The position numbers and the translations under genes were made by a program. Of a stretch of DNA of 11,715 bases, positions 1 to 6,333 are shown in pieces; position 1 is the stretch's first letter; each line of letters begins with the position of its first letter. The notes beneath the pieces are model-generated. The model was not told the DNA's origin, made no database searches, and worked only from the letters and a program-made list of their open reading frames with translations. Origin of the DNA: an uncultured Eubacteriales bacterium (GTDB taxonomy: Bacteria; Bacillota; Clostridia; Oscillospirales; CAG-272); the NCBI GenBank assembly GCA_949286815.1, contig CASEEB010000097.1:1-11715 (forward strand). Reading direction: 5' to 3'.

Positions 1-29
1 CGATGATTCGAGTTCATCTGTCTCCACCA
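1..29 (+). tRNA. tRNA gene, 3' end only (T arm, acceptor strand and CCA)
   Basis: The first bases fold as the end of a tRNA. A perfect 5-bp T stem (GATGA at 2-6 with TCATC at 14-18) encloses the 7-nt loop TTCGAGT (7-13), which fits the TTCRANY consensus. Next come a 7-nt acceptor strand TGTCTCC (19-25), discriminator A (26) and an encoded CCA (27-29). The 5' side, which should begin GGAGACA, and the anticodon lie off the left edge, so the amino acid cannot be read. The GGAG-type acceptor with discriminator A would suit tRNA-Tyr, but this is a guess. A terminator follows on the same strand. An open reading frame running over this stretch (3-248) is best explained as chance. Confidence 0.85.
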
Positions 30-137
30 CCAGCGGCAAATTGTCGCTTTCCGATATCGGAGGCTGACGACGAAATGCCAAACTTCAATAAACGGACGGT
101 GTGTTTCGGTTTTAAAACCGAATGCTCCGCCAAAGTA

Positions 138-181
138 CCGGTAATATTCAGGAAATTGGATATTGCCGGATTATTTTATTT
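138..181 (+). terminator. Rho-independent terminator of the tRNA unit
   Basis: Bases 138-150 pair with 157-169 to give a 13-bp stem (two G-U pairs) closed by the 6-nt loop GGAAAT (151-156). It is followed by a T-rich run, ATTATTTTATTT (170-181). The T-rich tail is only on the plus-strand side, so it should stop transcription coming from the tRNA gene. The rest of 30-264 shows no gene. It holds two short palindromes (50-61, 105-122) and a tandem 8-bp repeat TTACAGAG (180-195). No convincing terminator was seen for the minus-strand gene that ends at 265. Confidence 0.7.
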
Positions 182-264
182 ACAGAGTTACAGAGCCAAA
201 TTTTTTGCCAAAAAGTCATTTTTTTCAAATCCGATCATATTGTTTTAAGACAAATCGCAAAACT

Positions 265-1101
265 TTAATCCTTTGTATCGGCGCCTGACAATCGCGCCGC
301 TTTATAGTATTCAATCGCTTCCTTAAGCTCGCCGGGACTTCTTCCCGAAGAGACAGCCATATGAAAATACTTATCGGTGTTGGCGGTATCACCCTCAAGA
401 GAATAAATAATCGCCAGCAGCGATATCGACGAACCGAACTTCTGATTTATCGTGAGCGCTTGCTGCGCATATATTTTTGCGTTATCAAAATCATGGTTAC
501 GGAAATACATATTGGCAAAATTATTATAAACCGCAACGTCTTTCGGGTCATACTGCATGGCAAGTGTGTAGCAGGAGACCGCTTCATCATATTTACCCAT
601 ATCGGAATATATATACCCAAGATTGCAGTAAATTGTCGAAGACACAATGCCCATGTCTATCAGCTTCTCATAAATCGGAACAGCTTCGCCGTACAGTTTC
701 ATATCGGTAAAAATCAACGCAAGAAATACTCCCACGGCTTCATAATCGTCACGCGCGGAACATTCCGGCATAAGCTGTCTCAGTATTTTTGCGGCTTTTT
801 TATATTTGTTTTCATTGTAATACCTTATGGCTGACAGCAGCTTTTTTCTATAATCGGGCGCATTTATAAAAGCGTCTTTTATATTTTCTTTATACCGCAG
901 CTCATAAAAACGCAGCGTTTTCCTACCTCCTTTTTTATAAAAGATACCGATAATCGCCGCCAAAACGGTCAGAACCATTCCAAGTATCTCCAATAAATTT
1001 TCCGTAGGGTCGGCATCGTTCGCGACAATATCGAAAACATAAAACCCAATTACAGTCGCAGCCAACAATATAAGAATCAAAACAACTATTTTCTTTTTCA
1101 T
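265..1101 (-). CDS. Membrane-anchored tetratricopeptide repeat (TPR) protein, function unknown
   Basis: 278 residues. Two hydrophobic segments lie at the N-terminus (about 4-24 and 36-55), separated by a short acidic stretch. The second ends in a basic cluster (KKGGRK, 56-61), so the protein is probably a membrane hairpin with the rest in the cytoplasm. From about residue 88 to 254 it carries four or five TPR helix pairs. The clearest are 156-188 (YCNLGYIYSDMGKYDEA) and 190-222 (YNNFANMYFRNHDFDNA), both with the small/aromatic TPR spacing. No enzymatic domain is visible. TPR arrays usually bind other proteins, so a scaffold or adaptor role at the membrane is an inference. The ATG is chosen because GGAG (1108-1111) precedes it by 6 nt and the first membrane segment starts at once. 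A terminator after ftsZ and a -10 box in front suggest a transcription unit separate from the division genes. I do not recognise a named family member. Confidence 0.85.
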   Translation of the reverse strand: MKKKIVVLILILLAATVIGFYVFDIVANDADPTENLLEILGMVLTVLAAIIGIFYKKGGRKTLRFYELRYKENIKDAFINAPDYRKKLLSAIRYYNENKYKKAAKILRQLMPECSARDDYEAVGVFLALIFTDMKLYGEAVPIYEKLIDMGIVSSTIYCNLGYIYSDMGKYDEAVSCYTLAMQYDPKDVAVYNNFANMYFRNHDFDNAKIYAQQALTINQKFGSSISLLAIIYSLEGDTANTDKYFHMAVSSGRSPGELKEAIEYYKAARLSGADTKD

Positions 1102-1134
1102 AACTGTCTCCGCAATACTTTATACAGAATTTAC

Positions 1135-1140
1135 ATTATA
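1135..1140 (-). promoter_or_regulatory. Candidate -10 box of the TPR gene
   Basis: The minus strand reads a perfect TATAAT here, between the terminator after ftsZ and the TPR start codon, giving an expected 5' leader of about 25-30 nt. No good TTGACA-like -35 lies 16-18 bp upstream and there is no TGN extension, so promoter strength is uncertain. The position, just downstream of a strong terminator and upstream of an orphan gene, favours a real promoter. Confidence 0.5.
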
Positions 1141-1179
1141 GTTTAATCCGGGAAATTTTGTGTTTGCAGTAATTTTAAT

Positions 1180-1234
1180 AAAAAAACAGACCGAGGCAAA
1201 AACGGTTTTATTTTTGTTTCGGTCCTGTTTTTTT
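1180..1234 (-). terminator. Long bidirectional terminator after ftsZ
   Basis: A nearly unbroken hairpin. Bases 1180-1189 (seven A then CAG) pair with 1225-1234 (CTG then seven T), 1190-1194 with 1219-1223, and 1197-1202 with 1211-1216, around an 8-nt loop. The single bulge is C1224. The arms end in A7 and T7, so either strand gives a hairpin with a U tract. It begins 60 nt after the ftsZ stop codon and should end the dcw transcript. Two G-T pairs (1195-1196 with 1217-1218) are paired only in plus-strand RNA and become C-A mismatches in the ftsZ direction. Confidence 0.85.
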
Positions 1235-1294
1235 GCATTTATATTTTCAATAATTATGTAATAATCAAATTATCAACCAGAATTCAATACGGTA

Positions 1295-2482
1295 TTATTT
1301 TCTCCTGATATTCTTGGCTGACTTTATAGGAGTGACCAACTGCTTCCATACATCGTCGTCGTCATCCTCTTCCACCGGCGGCTTTTTTTCCTCGGTTTTT
1401 ACGGTTTCGACTTTGGGCGTCGAAGCCGCTTTTATCGTGGACGCCTTCACCGGAGTGATCGCCGGGTCGGGTGCTCCCATGGGAGCCGTGGTAGTGTACT
1501 TTGTATTGCCGTTATCATCGGTTTTTTTCTCAAAGCCCGTGGCTATGATAGTTATGCGCATCTCATCCTCCAACTCGTCGTCAAAGCCTACGCCCCAGAT
1601 AATATTGGCATCGGGATGAGCCTCGTTGGCGATAATAGTGGAAGCGAGATCGACATCCTCAAGTCCGACATCGGAAGAAACGGTGATACTGATAAGAATA
1701 CCCCTTGCACCCTTAATGGACGATTCAAGCAGCGGGCTTGAAATAGCCATCTTCGCGGCAAGTTCCGCCTTGTCCTTTCCGGTAGCGCTTCCTATTCCCA
1801 TATGCGCGTATCCCGCGCTTCTCATTACGGACGAGACATCGGCAAAATCAAGATTGATAAAGCCGGGAACATTGACAAGTTCCGAAATGCTCTGCACTCC
1901 GCGGCGAAGCACGTCGTCAGCCGCTTCAAACGCATTGGCAAGGGTAATCCGCTGATCGCTCGTCTCCTTGAGTTTGTCATTGGGAATAACAATCAGAGAA
2001 TCGACAAACTGGCTCAACTCAGCTATGCCGGCATCGGCATTTTCTTTTCTGACCTTACCTTCAAAGGAAAAAGGTCTTGTCACTATTCCTATGGTAAGTA
2101 TACCCAACTCCTGAGCCACGCGCGCTACAACGGGTGCCGCGCCGGTTCCGGTACCTCCGCCCATTCCCGCGGTTACAAACACCATATCGGTTTCGGTCAG
2201 CATAGCTTTAAGGTCATCAAGAGACTCCTCAGCAGCGCGCTTGCCTATTTCGGGCTTTGCTCCGGCTCCGCGTCCTCCGGTAAGCTTTTCGCCGATTACG
2301 AGCTGCGTAGATGCATTTGAACGGTTAAGCGCCTGACGGTCGGTATTAACCGTAATAAATTCAACTCCGCGAATGTTTGACGAAATCATTCTGTTTACCG
2401 CGTTATTACCGCCTCCGCCGACGCCGATTACTTTTATATTGGCGCCGACATCAATAGTGTCATCATGTTCAAATGTTCCCAT
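1295..2482 (-). CDS. ftsZ: Cell division protein FtsZ (tubulin-like GTPase)
   Basis: 395 residues, normal length. FtsZ polymerises with GTP into the cytoplasmic Z ring that organises the divisome. The nucleotide-binding glycine loop is at 20-27 (GVGGGGNN), the tubulin signature GGGTGTG at 108-114, and the T7 synergy loop NLDFAD at 210-215 with both catalytic acidic residues (D212, D215). The globular core ends near residue 318. A low-complexity linker rich in T, P, K and A follows, then an acidic run (five D) and a basic end, WKQLVTPIKSAKNIRRK. This tail does not show the usual IPxFL-like conserved C-terminal peptide that FtsA, SepF and ZapA-class partners read, and no frameshift restores one. 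The start has GGAGGA (2491-2496) 8 nt upstream. It is preceded by its own candidate promoter and followed by a strong terminator. ftsA is not adjacent. Confidence 0.99.
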   Translation of the reverse strand: MGTFEHDDTIDVGANIKVIGVGGGGNNAVNRMISSNIRGVEFITVNTDRQALNRSNASTQLVIGEKLTGGRGAGAKPEIGKRAAEESLDDLKAMLTETDMVFVTAGMGGGTGTGAAPVVARVAQELGILTIGIVTRPFSFEGKVRKENADAGIAELSQFVDSLIVIPNDKLKETSDQRITLANAFEAADDVLRRGVQSISELVNVPGFINLDFADVSSVMRSAGYAHMGIGSATGKDKAELAAKMAISSPLLESSIKGARGILISITVSSDVGLEDVDLASTIIANEAHPDANIIWGVGFDDELEDEMRITIIATGFEKKTDDNGNTKYTTTAPMGAPDPAITPVKASTIKAASTPKVETVKTEEKKPPVEEDDDDDVWKQLVTPIKSAKNIRRK

Positions 2483-2521
2483 GTCTCTAATCCTCCGATT
2501 TTATGTATTCCTCTTTATTAC

Positions 2522-2578
2522 AAAAAACAGACCCCGACAGAGCCCAGAATACGCTTCAACTCTAAAAAGTGTCGAAAC
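2522..2578 (-). promoter_or_regulatory. Possible attenuator-like hairpin in the ftsZ leader
   Basis: In minus-strand RNA, GUUUCGACA (complement of 2570-2578) can pair with UGUCGGGGU (complement of 2531-2539). That is nine pairs, four of them G-U, and a U6 run (2522-2527) follows four bases later. The loop is long (30 nt) and includes a weak inner pairing. The shape resembles a poor terminator placed inside the ftsZ leader, about 40 nt before the start codon. It may be chance; the many G-U pairs and long loop argue for caution. Confidence 0.25.
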
Positions 2579-2605
2579 TCCGCACAGGTTTAAATTATAT
2601 ATATA

Positions 2606-2634
2606 ATAATACATCATTTAAGGCAAAATTGCAA
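2606..2634 (-). promoter_or_regulatory. Candidate sigma-A-type promoter for ftsZ
   Basis: On the minus strand TTGCAA (-35, 2629-2634) is followed after exactly 17 bp by TATTAT (-10, 2606-2611), within a very A+T-rich stretch. The -10 matches five of six consensus bases and the -35 four of six. Transcription would start near 2599 and give a leader of about 115 nt before ftsZ. It lies in the largest gap of the cluster (252 nt between ftsQ and ftsZ), where an internal promoter would allow ftsZ to be made in excess over the upstream genes. Confidence 0.6.
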
Positions 2635-2734
2635 TAGCTTTTAAAAAATTTATGAAAAATTAACATTTTCAAATCTCTGTTTTGCGGCTTTTGCGCCCTG
2701 TAAAAGCGGTTTATCGCTTTATATCAAAGTCAGG

Positions 2735-3631
2735 CTATTCGAGATATTCCGAAAAATCCAGAGTCTCGTCAAACCGCGCGACCGCGGCCGAAGGGTCTGT
2801 CAGGTCAATCACGCCCTTTTCTATCTGACCCAGCGTACCCTCGGAAAATATCTCATCCAAAACCCTGAATTTTATATCAAGGTCTCCGTAACCTCCGAAC
2901 ACTATTTTATATTTGGAATCGTATATGACGGTTATATTAAACTTACTGTCAAGAATCACGGCGTCTGTAAGGTCATAATAGTCGCTGTTTTTCAGATATT
3001 CAAGAAAAACAGTGACATAATCATAATAATCGGGCTTTTTAATTTCGTGCACAGTCACACCCTCGGTATCGGTCTCCTCCACTGTTTTTGTAAATATGAG
3101 TTTCTGACCTATATTTGGCTGTTGCACGCTGTCAATCACAAGAAATCGTCCCCCAAGGGCAAAATATTCGCTTTTGCTGTCCCTTGTGTCCAATACGTTG
3201 AGTTCGCCGTCAACACCGTAAAATTTGTCGCCGTATTCAATGAAAAACTCATATTCCGAGAATTCTATCTCAATAGTTATACGTCCGTCAAATATTTTTT
3301 TGCTGACATTAACTTCAGACGTAATAGGCAGATTGCGCCTTAACGCTCTTTCGATGCCCAATGAGGTTTTTTTAAATATGCTGTCGCCGGGACCTATTCC
3401 CGAAGCCTCGATTATCTCACTTTCGTTATATACCGACAGATCTCCCGATATCTCAATACTCTTGACCTTGACCGAAAAAAGTACAATTACAAGCGCCGCG
3501 AGCAGTATGCAGACGCCGGCAAGACAGGCGAGCAGTCTTACGGTCTTTCTTTTGTCCAGTACGGAATGTATTTTATCCGCCGTCTGTCTCAGGCTCTCTT
3601 TTGCCTTTTCATCGGGTCTTTTATTGTCCAT
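2735..3631 (-). CDS. ftsQ: Cell division protein FtsQ/DivIB (POTRA domain)
   Basis: 298 residues. A charged cytoplasmic N-terminus of about 30 residues is followed by one membrane helix (about 31-53) and an extracytoplasmic region. The latter begins with a POTRA-like segment (about 55-125: VKSIEISGD, then a SEIIEASGI helix, IERALRRNLP and a strand containing ITIEIEFSE) and continues as the beta domain typical of FtsQ/DivIB. The protein bridges the FtsL/FtsB(DivIC) pair and septal wall synthases; it has no enzymatic activity. Overall sequence conservation in this family is low, so the call rests on topology, the POTRA pattern and position between murG and ftsZ. The ATG has GGGAG (3638-3642) 6 nt upstream. 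The gap to murG is 167 nt and contains two inverted repeats. DivIB is the usual name in Firmicutes. Confidence 0.9.
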   Translation of the reverse strand: MDNKRPDEKAKESLRQTADKIHSVLDKRKTVRLLACLAGVCILLAALVIVLFSVKVKSIEISGDLSVYNESEIIEASGIGPGDSIFKKTSLGIERALRRNLPITSEVNVSKKIFDGRITIEIEFSEYEFFIEYGDKFYGVDGELNVLDTRDSKSEYFALGGRFLVIDSVQQPNIGQKLIFTKTVEETDTEGVTVHEIKKPDYYDYVTVFLEYLKNSDYYDLTDAVILDSKFNITVIYDSKYKIVFGGYGDLDIKFRVLDEIFSEGTLGQIEKGVIDLTDPSAAVARFDETLDFSEYLE

Positions 3632-3644
3632 ATTAATCTCCCAT

Positions 3645-3659
3645 GCCGCCGCAGGCGGC
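3645..3659 (-). repeat. G+C-rich hairpin next to the ftsQ ribosome binding site
   Basis: A perfect 6-bp inverted repeat, GCCGCC (3645-3650) and GGCGGC (3654-3659), with a 3-nt loop, in a gap that is otherwise A+T-rich. In the transcript it ends two bases before the GGGAG ribosome binding site of ftsQ. It has no following U run, so it is not a terminator. It could affect access of the ribosome or protect a processed 5' end; both are inference. Confidence 0.5.
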
Positions 3660-3715
3660 TCAAAACAGATATTGAAAATTCTCGTATTTTGCTATTCAAA
3701 AAATTTTACGCTCAA

Positions 3716-3748
3716 GAAAGTTTTTTGATACGACAAAAAATCACTTTC
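3716..3748. repeat. Imperfect inverted repeat between murG and ftsQ
   Basis: GAAAG (3716-3720) plus TTTTTTG (3721-3727) pair with CAAAAAA (3734-3740) plus CTTTC (3744-3748). The loop is 6 nt and one side carries a 3-nt bulge (3741-3743). Twelve pairs form in either strand. No T run follows directly, so it is a weak terminator candidate at best. It may be an mRNA processing or stability element between the murG and ftsQ parts of the transcript. Confidence 0.4.
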
Positions 3749-3798
3749 ACGCCGCTTCCCTTTATTTCTGACTGTCAGCTTTACGGGTTAATTCCGCT

Positions 3799-4908
3799 TT
3801 AGCTCAAAAGCTCTTTTATTTTATCGTAAATAACCTTGTTTGCGTCCGGAGTTGCAAATTTTTTTATGGCATTGCGCAGTCTGTCGCGTTTCGCTTTGTC
3901 GTTAAGCAATTCTTCAACCGTGCTTTTAAGCCTGCCCGACTCAAACTCTTTTTCCTGCACAAGACACGCCGCGCCAACCGCATACAGTGCGTAAGCGTTT
4001 TTATACTGATGATTCGCGGCTACGTTCGGAGAGGGCACAATAACAGCCGCTTTGCCGTACAGCGCAAGCTCGGAAAGCGTCATGGCTCCCGCTCTCGAAA
4101 TTACGATATCCGCCTCTTTCATCTTGTCATTCATGTCGTATATATAATCTTTCAGCGTCACATTGTCTTTTTTATCAAGCTTCTTATCCGCGAAATATGA
4201 TTGCATATGCTCAAAATCCCGCTTGCCCGCGGCATGTAAAAACAGCGTATCGGGATATTTGTCCGCGATTTCCGCAAGCATATCCGCGACCGCAATATTC
4301 AGATATTCCGCTCCTCTGCTGCCTCCGAAGGACAAGACCATTCTCGAAAATTTACTTTTTCCGACCTGTTTCGGCGGAGATTGAAGCACCGGAGCACTCT
4401 CGATTACGGGGTTACCCACTCTCACAATATTACCGGCGTTGGGCAGCAATTCCAAAGTCTGCTCAAAATTAACCATAACGCAGCTGACCTCAGGGGCAAG
4501 TTTTTTTACCGCTTTACCCGGAATGGCGTTTGACTCGTGAACCACAGTGCAAATTTCCTTCTTCACACCCGCATTGAGCACGGGAAAGCAGGCAAATCCC
4601 CCCGTGCCTATTATAATGTCCGGCTTAAATTCGTCAACTATTCGTCTCGCCTGCCCCGCCGATTTCATCAGGTAATACATGGTTTTGATATTTTTGGGAT
4701 TCCAAATCTTATAGCTGCCGCATATATCGACACGGTAAAGCTTATCGTACCCCGCTCTGTGGACAAGGTCTGTCGCCGCGTCATTAGGCATTGAAGAGCA
4801 GACAAACGCTATTTCGCTGTCAGGCTCATATTTTTTTATCGTATTCGCTATAGCTATCGCGGGATTGACATGCCCGGCGGTTCCGCCTCCCGTCATAAGA
4901 ACTCTCAT
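3799..4908 (-). CDS. murG: UDP-GlcNAc:lipid I N-acetylglucosaminyltransferase MurG
   Basis: 369 residues, normal length. MurG is a peripheral GT28 glycosyltransferase on the inner membrane face that adds GlcNAc to lipid I to make lipid II. Family motifs in order: glycine loop GGGTAGHVNPA (7-17), second glycine loop GTGGF (101-105), HESNAIPG (124-131), GNPV (166-169 region), SFGGSRGA (193-200), and the donor-binding block SRAGAMTLSE (271-280) followed by HQYKNA (300-305). The Arg that normally follows GNPV (Arg163 in E. coli, a UDP-GlcNAc contact) is Ile here. The start is an ATG with an AAAGGG-type site 8 nt upstream, somewhat weaker than its neighbours. It lies 104 nt after ftsW, with no recognisable signal in the gap. 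Translocation to FtsW follows in the pathway. Confidence 0.98.
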   Translation of the reverse strand: MRVLMTGGGTAGHVNPAIAIANTIKKYEPDSEIAFVCSSMPNDAATDLVHRAGYDKLYRVDICGSYKIWNPKNIKTMYYLMKSAGQARRIVDEFKPDIIIGTGGFACFPVLNAGVKKEICTVVHESNAIPGKAVKKLAPEVSCVMVNFEQTLELLPNAGNIVRVGNPVIESAPVLQSPPKQVGKSKFSRMVLSFGGSRGAEYLNIAVADMLAEIADKYPDTLFLHAAGKRDFEHMQSYFADKKLDKKDNVTLKDYIYDMNDKMKEADIVISRAGAMTLSELALYGKAAVIVPSPNVAANHQYKNAYALYAVGAACLVQEKEFESGRLKSTVEELLNDKAKRDRLRNAIKKFATPDANKVIYDKIKELLS

Positions 4909-5012
4909 ATAAATAACCCTTTCCGTACAAAATCATGCCGTCACACAAAAAGCACACAACGCCCCGCAAAGCCCGCAGTTTGCGTACTGTTTATCGCGGT
5001 CAAAAAGAGATT

Positions 5013-6287
5013 TTATTTCTTTATGTAAGAAAACTTTGATATGTTTAAAATTATACCCATTTCAAATATCTGAAGCATCAGCGCCGTGCCTCCCGAAGAG
5101 AAAAACGGAAGCGATATACCGGTATTAGGCATTGAATTGGTTACAACCGCTATATTGAGCAGGGTCTGAAGCGCCACCTTTGTCGTAAGTCCGTAGACCA
5201 CCAGTGAGCAGAATTTATCCGGAGCCTTGGAGGCTATCTTATACCCTCTCCAAAGAAGAAGTATAAACAGAGTTATCACAATAAGCGCTCCGAAAAGTCC
5301 CAACTCCTCACATACAATAGTAAATATAAAGTCGTTTTGCGGTTGCGATACAAATCCGTATTTCTGCCGGCTGTTTCCGAGTCCCACCCCGAAAAGCCCC
5401 CCGGAGCCTATGGCGTAAAGCCCCTGCCAGGTCTGCCACGCCGGGCCGCTGGGATCCGCATCCTCAAGGTGCAGCCAGGTGTTGACTCTTTCCTGCGCGT
5501 AATCCGAAAAAAACAGCACCGCCAGGACCGCCACTATACCGACTCCGACAATAATTCCGAGCCATTTTCTGTCGGTCCCTCCGATAAACATTATGGTAAG
5601 TCCCAAAAGCCCTATAATGATTATACCGGACAGGTGCTTTTCGAGCATGACGAGCACGCATATGCAGCCTATTGCCAGACCGGGGTACAGCACCCCGTAC
5701 TTAAAATGGCCGTTGAACCTTTGATTCAGCTCAATGTTCTTTTCGTATTTTGACATTATAAGCGCCAGCAGCATTACGGTAGCCATCTTTCCAAGCTCGG
5801 ACGGCTGAATGGTTATCGGCCCTATCTCTATCCACCTCTGCGCCCCGCCGCCTTCGCTTCCGACAAAAAGCACCGCTATGAGGAGTATTACCGAAACGAT
5901 ATAAATCCCTATTCCGAACATCCGCCAGAACCACGGACGGGCAAAGATGACAAATACCGATGTAAAAAGTACGGACGCGACCAGAAAAATCACGTGCCGC
6001 TTAAAATAAAACATGCTGTCGCCCATAAAATGGTCCGCGTAATATGAACTTGCGCTGTATGCCATCACCGCCCCGAGCAGTGAAATGGCAAGCACAATAA
6101 TCATAAAATATATATCCACGCCGGTGCGAAGCATGAGCTTTTCTTCTTGCGGCTCTTCTGTTTTGTGTATAGGCTGGGTAAATACCGGATCATTTACCGT
6201 AAGGCTCTTTTCATACTTATTATTTAATTTTTCCGCCGTTCGTCTGACAGAAAAGACGACTTTTTTGTTCTGATTTTTTTCGCTCAC
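5013..6287 (-). CDS. ftsW: SEDS-family septal peptidoglycan polymerase FtsW (SpoVE/RodA-like)
   Basis: 424 residues. SEDS proteins polymerise lipid II into glycan strands together with a class B PBP; one is encoded upstream. About ten membrane helices follow a hydrophilic N-terminus of about 55 residues. Family motifs: AYSAS (76-80), GAQRWIEIGPITIQPSELGK (148-167), the extracytoplasmic ADPSGPAWQ segment in which D278 aligns with the catalytic Asp of E. coli FtsW, then GSGGLFGVGLGNS (294-306), PQNDFIF (316-322), EELGLFGA (327-334) and PFFSSGGTA (394-402). The LPE that usually precedes PQNDFIF is VSQ. The start codon is GTG, supported by the G-rich site 6293-6297. The next Met (residue 52) has no good ribosome binding site and would remove only the extension. 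FtsW and SpoVE cannot be told apart from sequence alone; position favours the division role. Confidence 0.96.
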   Translation of the reverse strand: MSEKNQNKKVVFSVRRTAEKLNNKYEKSLTVNDPVFTQPIHKTEEPQEEKLMLRTGVDIYFMIIVLAISLLGAVMAYSASSYYADHFMGDSMFYFKRHVIFLVASVLFTSVFVIFARPWFWRMFGIGIYIVSVILLIAVLFVGSEGGGAQRWIEIGPITIQPSELGKMATVMLLALIMSKYEKNIELNQRFNGHFKYGVLYPGLAIGCICVLVMLEKHLSGIIIIGLLGLTIMFIGGTDRKWLGIIVGVGIVAVLAVLFFSDYAQERVNTWLHLEDADPSGPAWQTWQGLYAIGSGGLFGVGLGNSRQKYGFVSQPQNDFIFTIVCEELGLFGALIVITLFILLLWRGYKIASKAPDKFCSLVVYGLTTKVALQTLLNIAVVTNSMPNTGISLPFFSSGGTALMLQIFEMGIILNISKFSYIKK

Positions 6288-6292
6288 AATAA

Positions 6293-6297
6293 CCCCC
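6293..6297 (-). promoter_or_regulatory. Ribosome binding site deciding the ftsW GTG start
   Basis: A run of five G on the minus strand lies 5 nt before the GTG at 6285-6287. It is the only G-rich stretch near a possible ftsW start. It is not a perfect anti-16S match but pairs reasonably, and it supports the long N-terminal form. Confidence 0.5.
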
Positions 6298-6333
6298 GCG
6301 CCAAACAGGCCTTTTATAATAACCGGCTTTCAC

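Noticed and set aside
3..248. 81-residue plus-strand open reading frame
   Set aside because: It starts inside the tRNA T arm and runs through the terminator hairpin; no ribosome binding site is visible and the composition is not protein-like.
361..834. 157-residue plus-strand frame opposite the TPR gene
   Set aside because: It lies fully antisense to a clear TPR coding region, has no good ribosome binding site and shows no recognisable domain.
1802..2320. 172-residue plus-strand frame opposite ftsZ
   Set aside because: Antisense shadow of the highly conserved FtsZ core; no start signal.
2702..2720. Small hairpin AAAGCG/CGCTTT just after the ftsQ stop
   Set aside because: Only six pairs and no T run beyond the arm, so too weak to call a terminator, though slight attenuation before the ftsZ promoter is possible.
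3661..3720. TTGAGC ... CAAAAT as a possible promoter for ftsQ on the minus strand
   Set aside because: Both boxes match only four of six bases with an 18-bp spacer in A+T-rich DNA; expected by chance.
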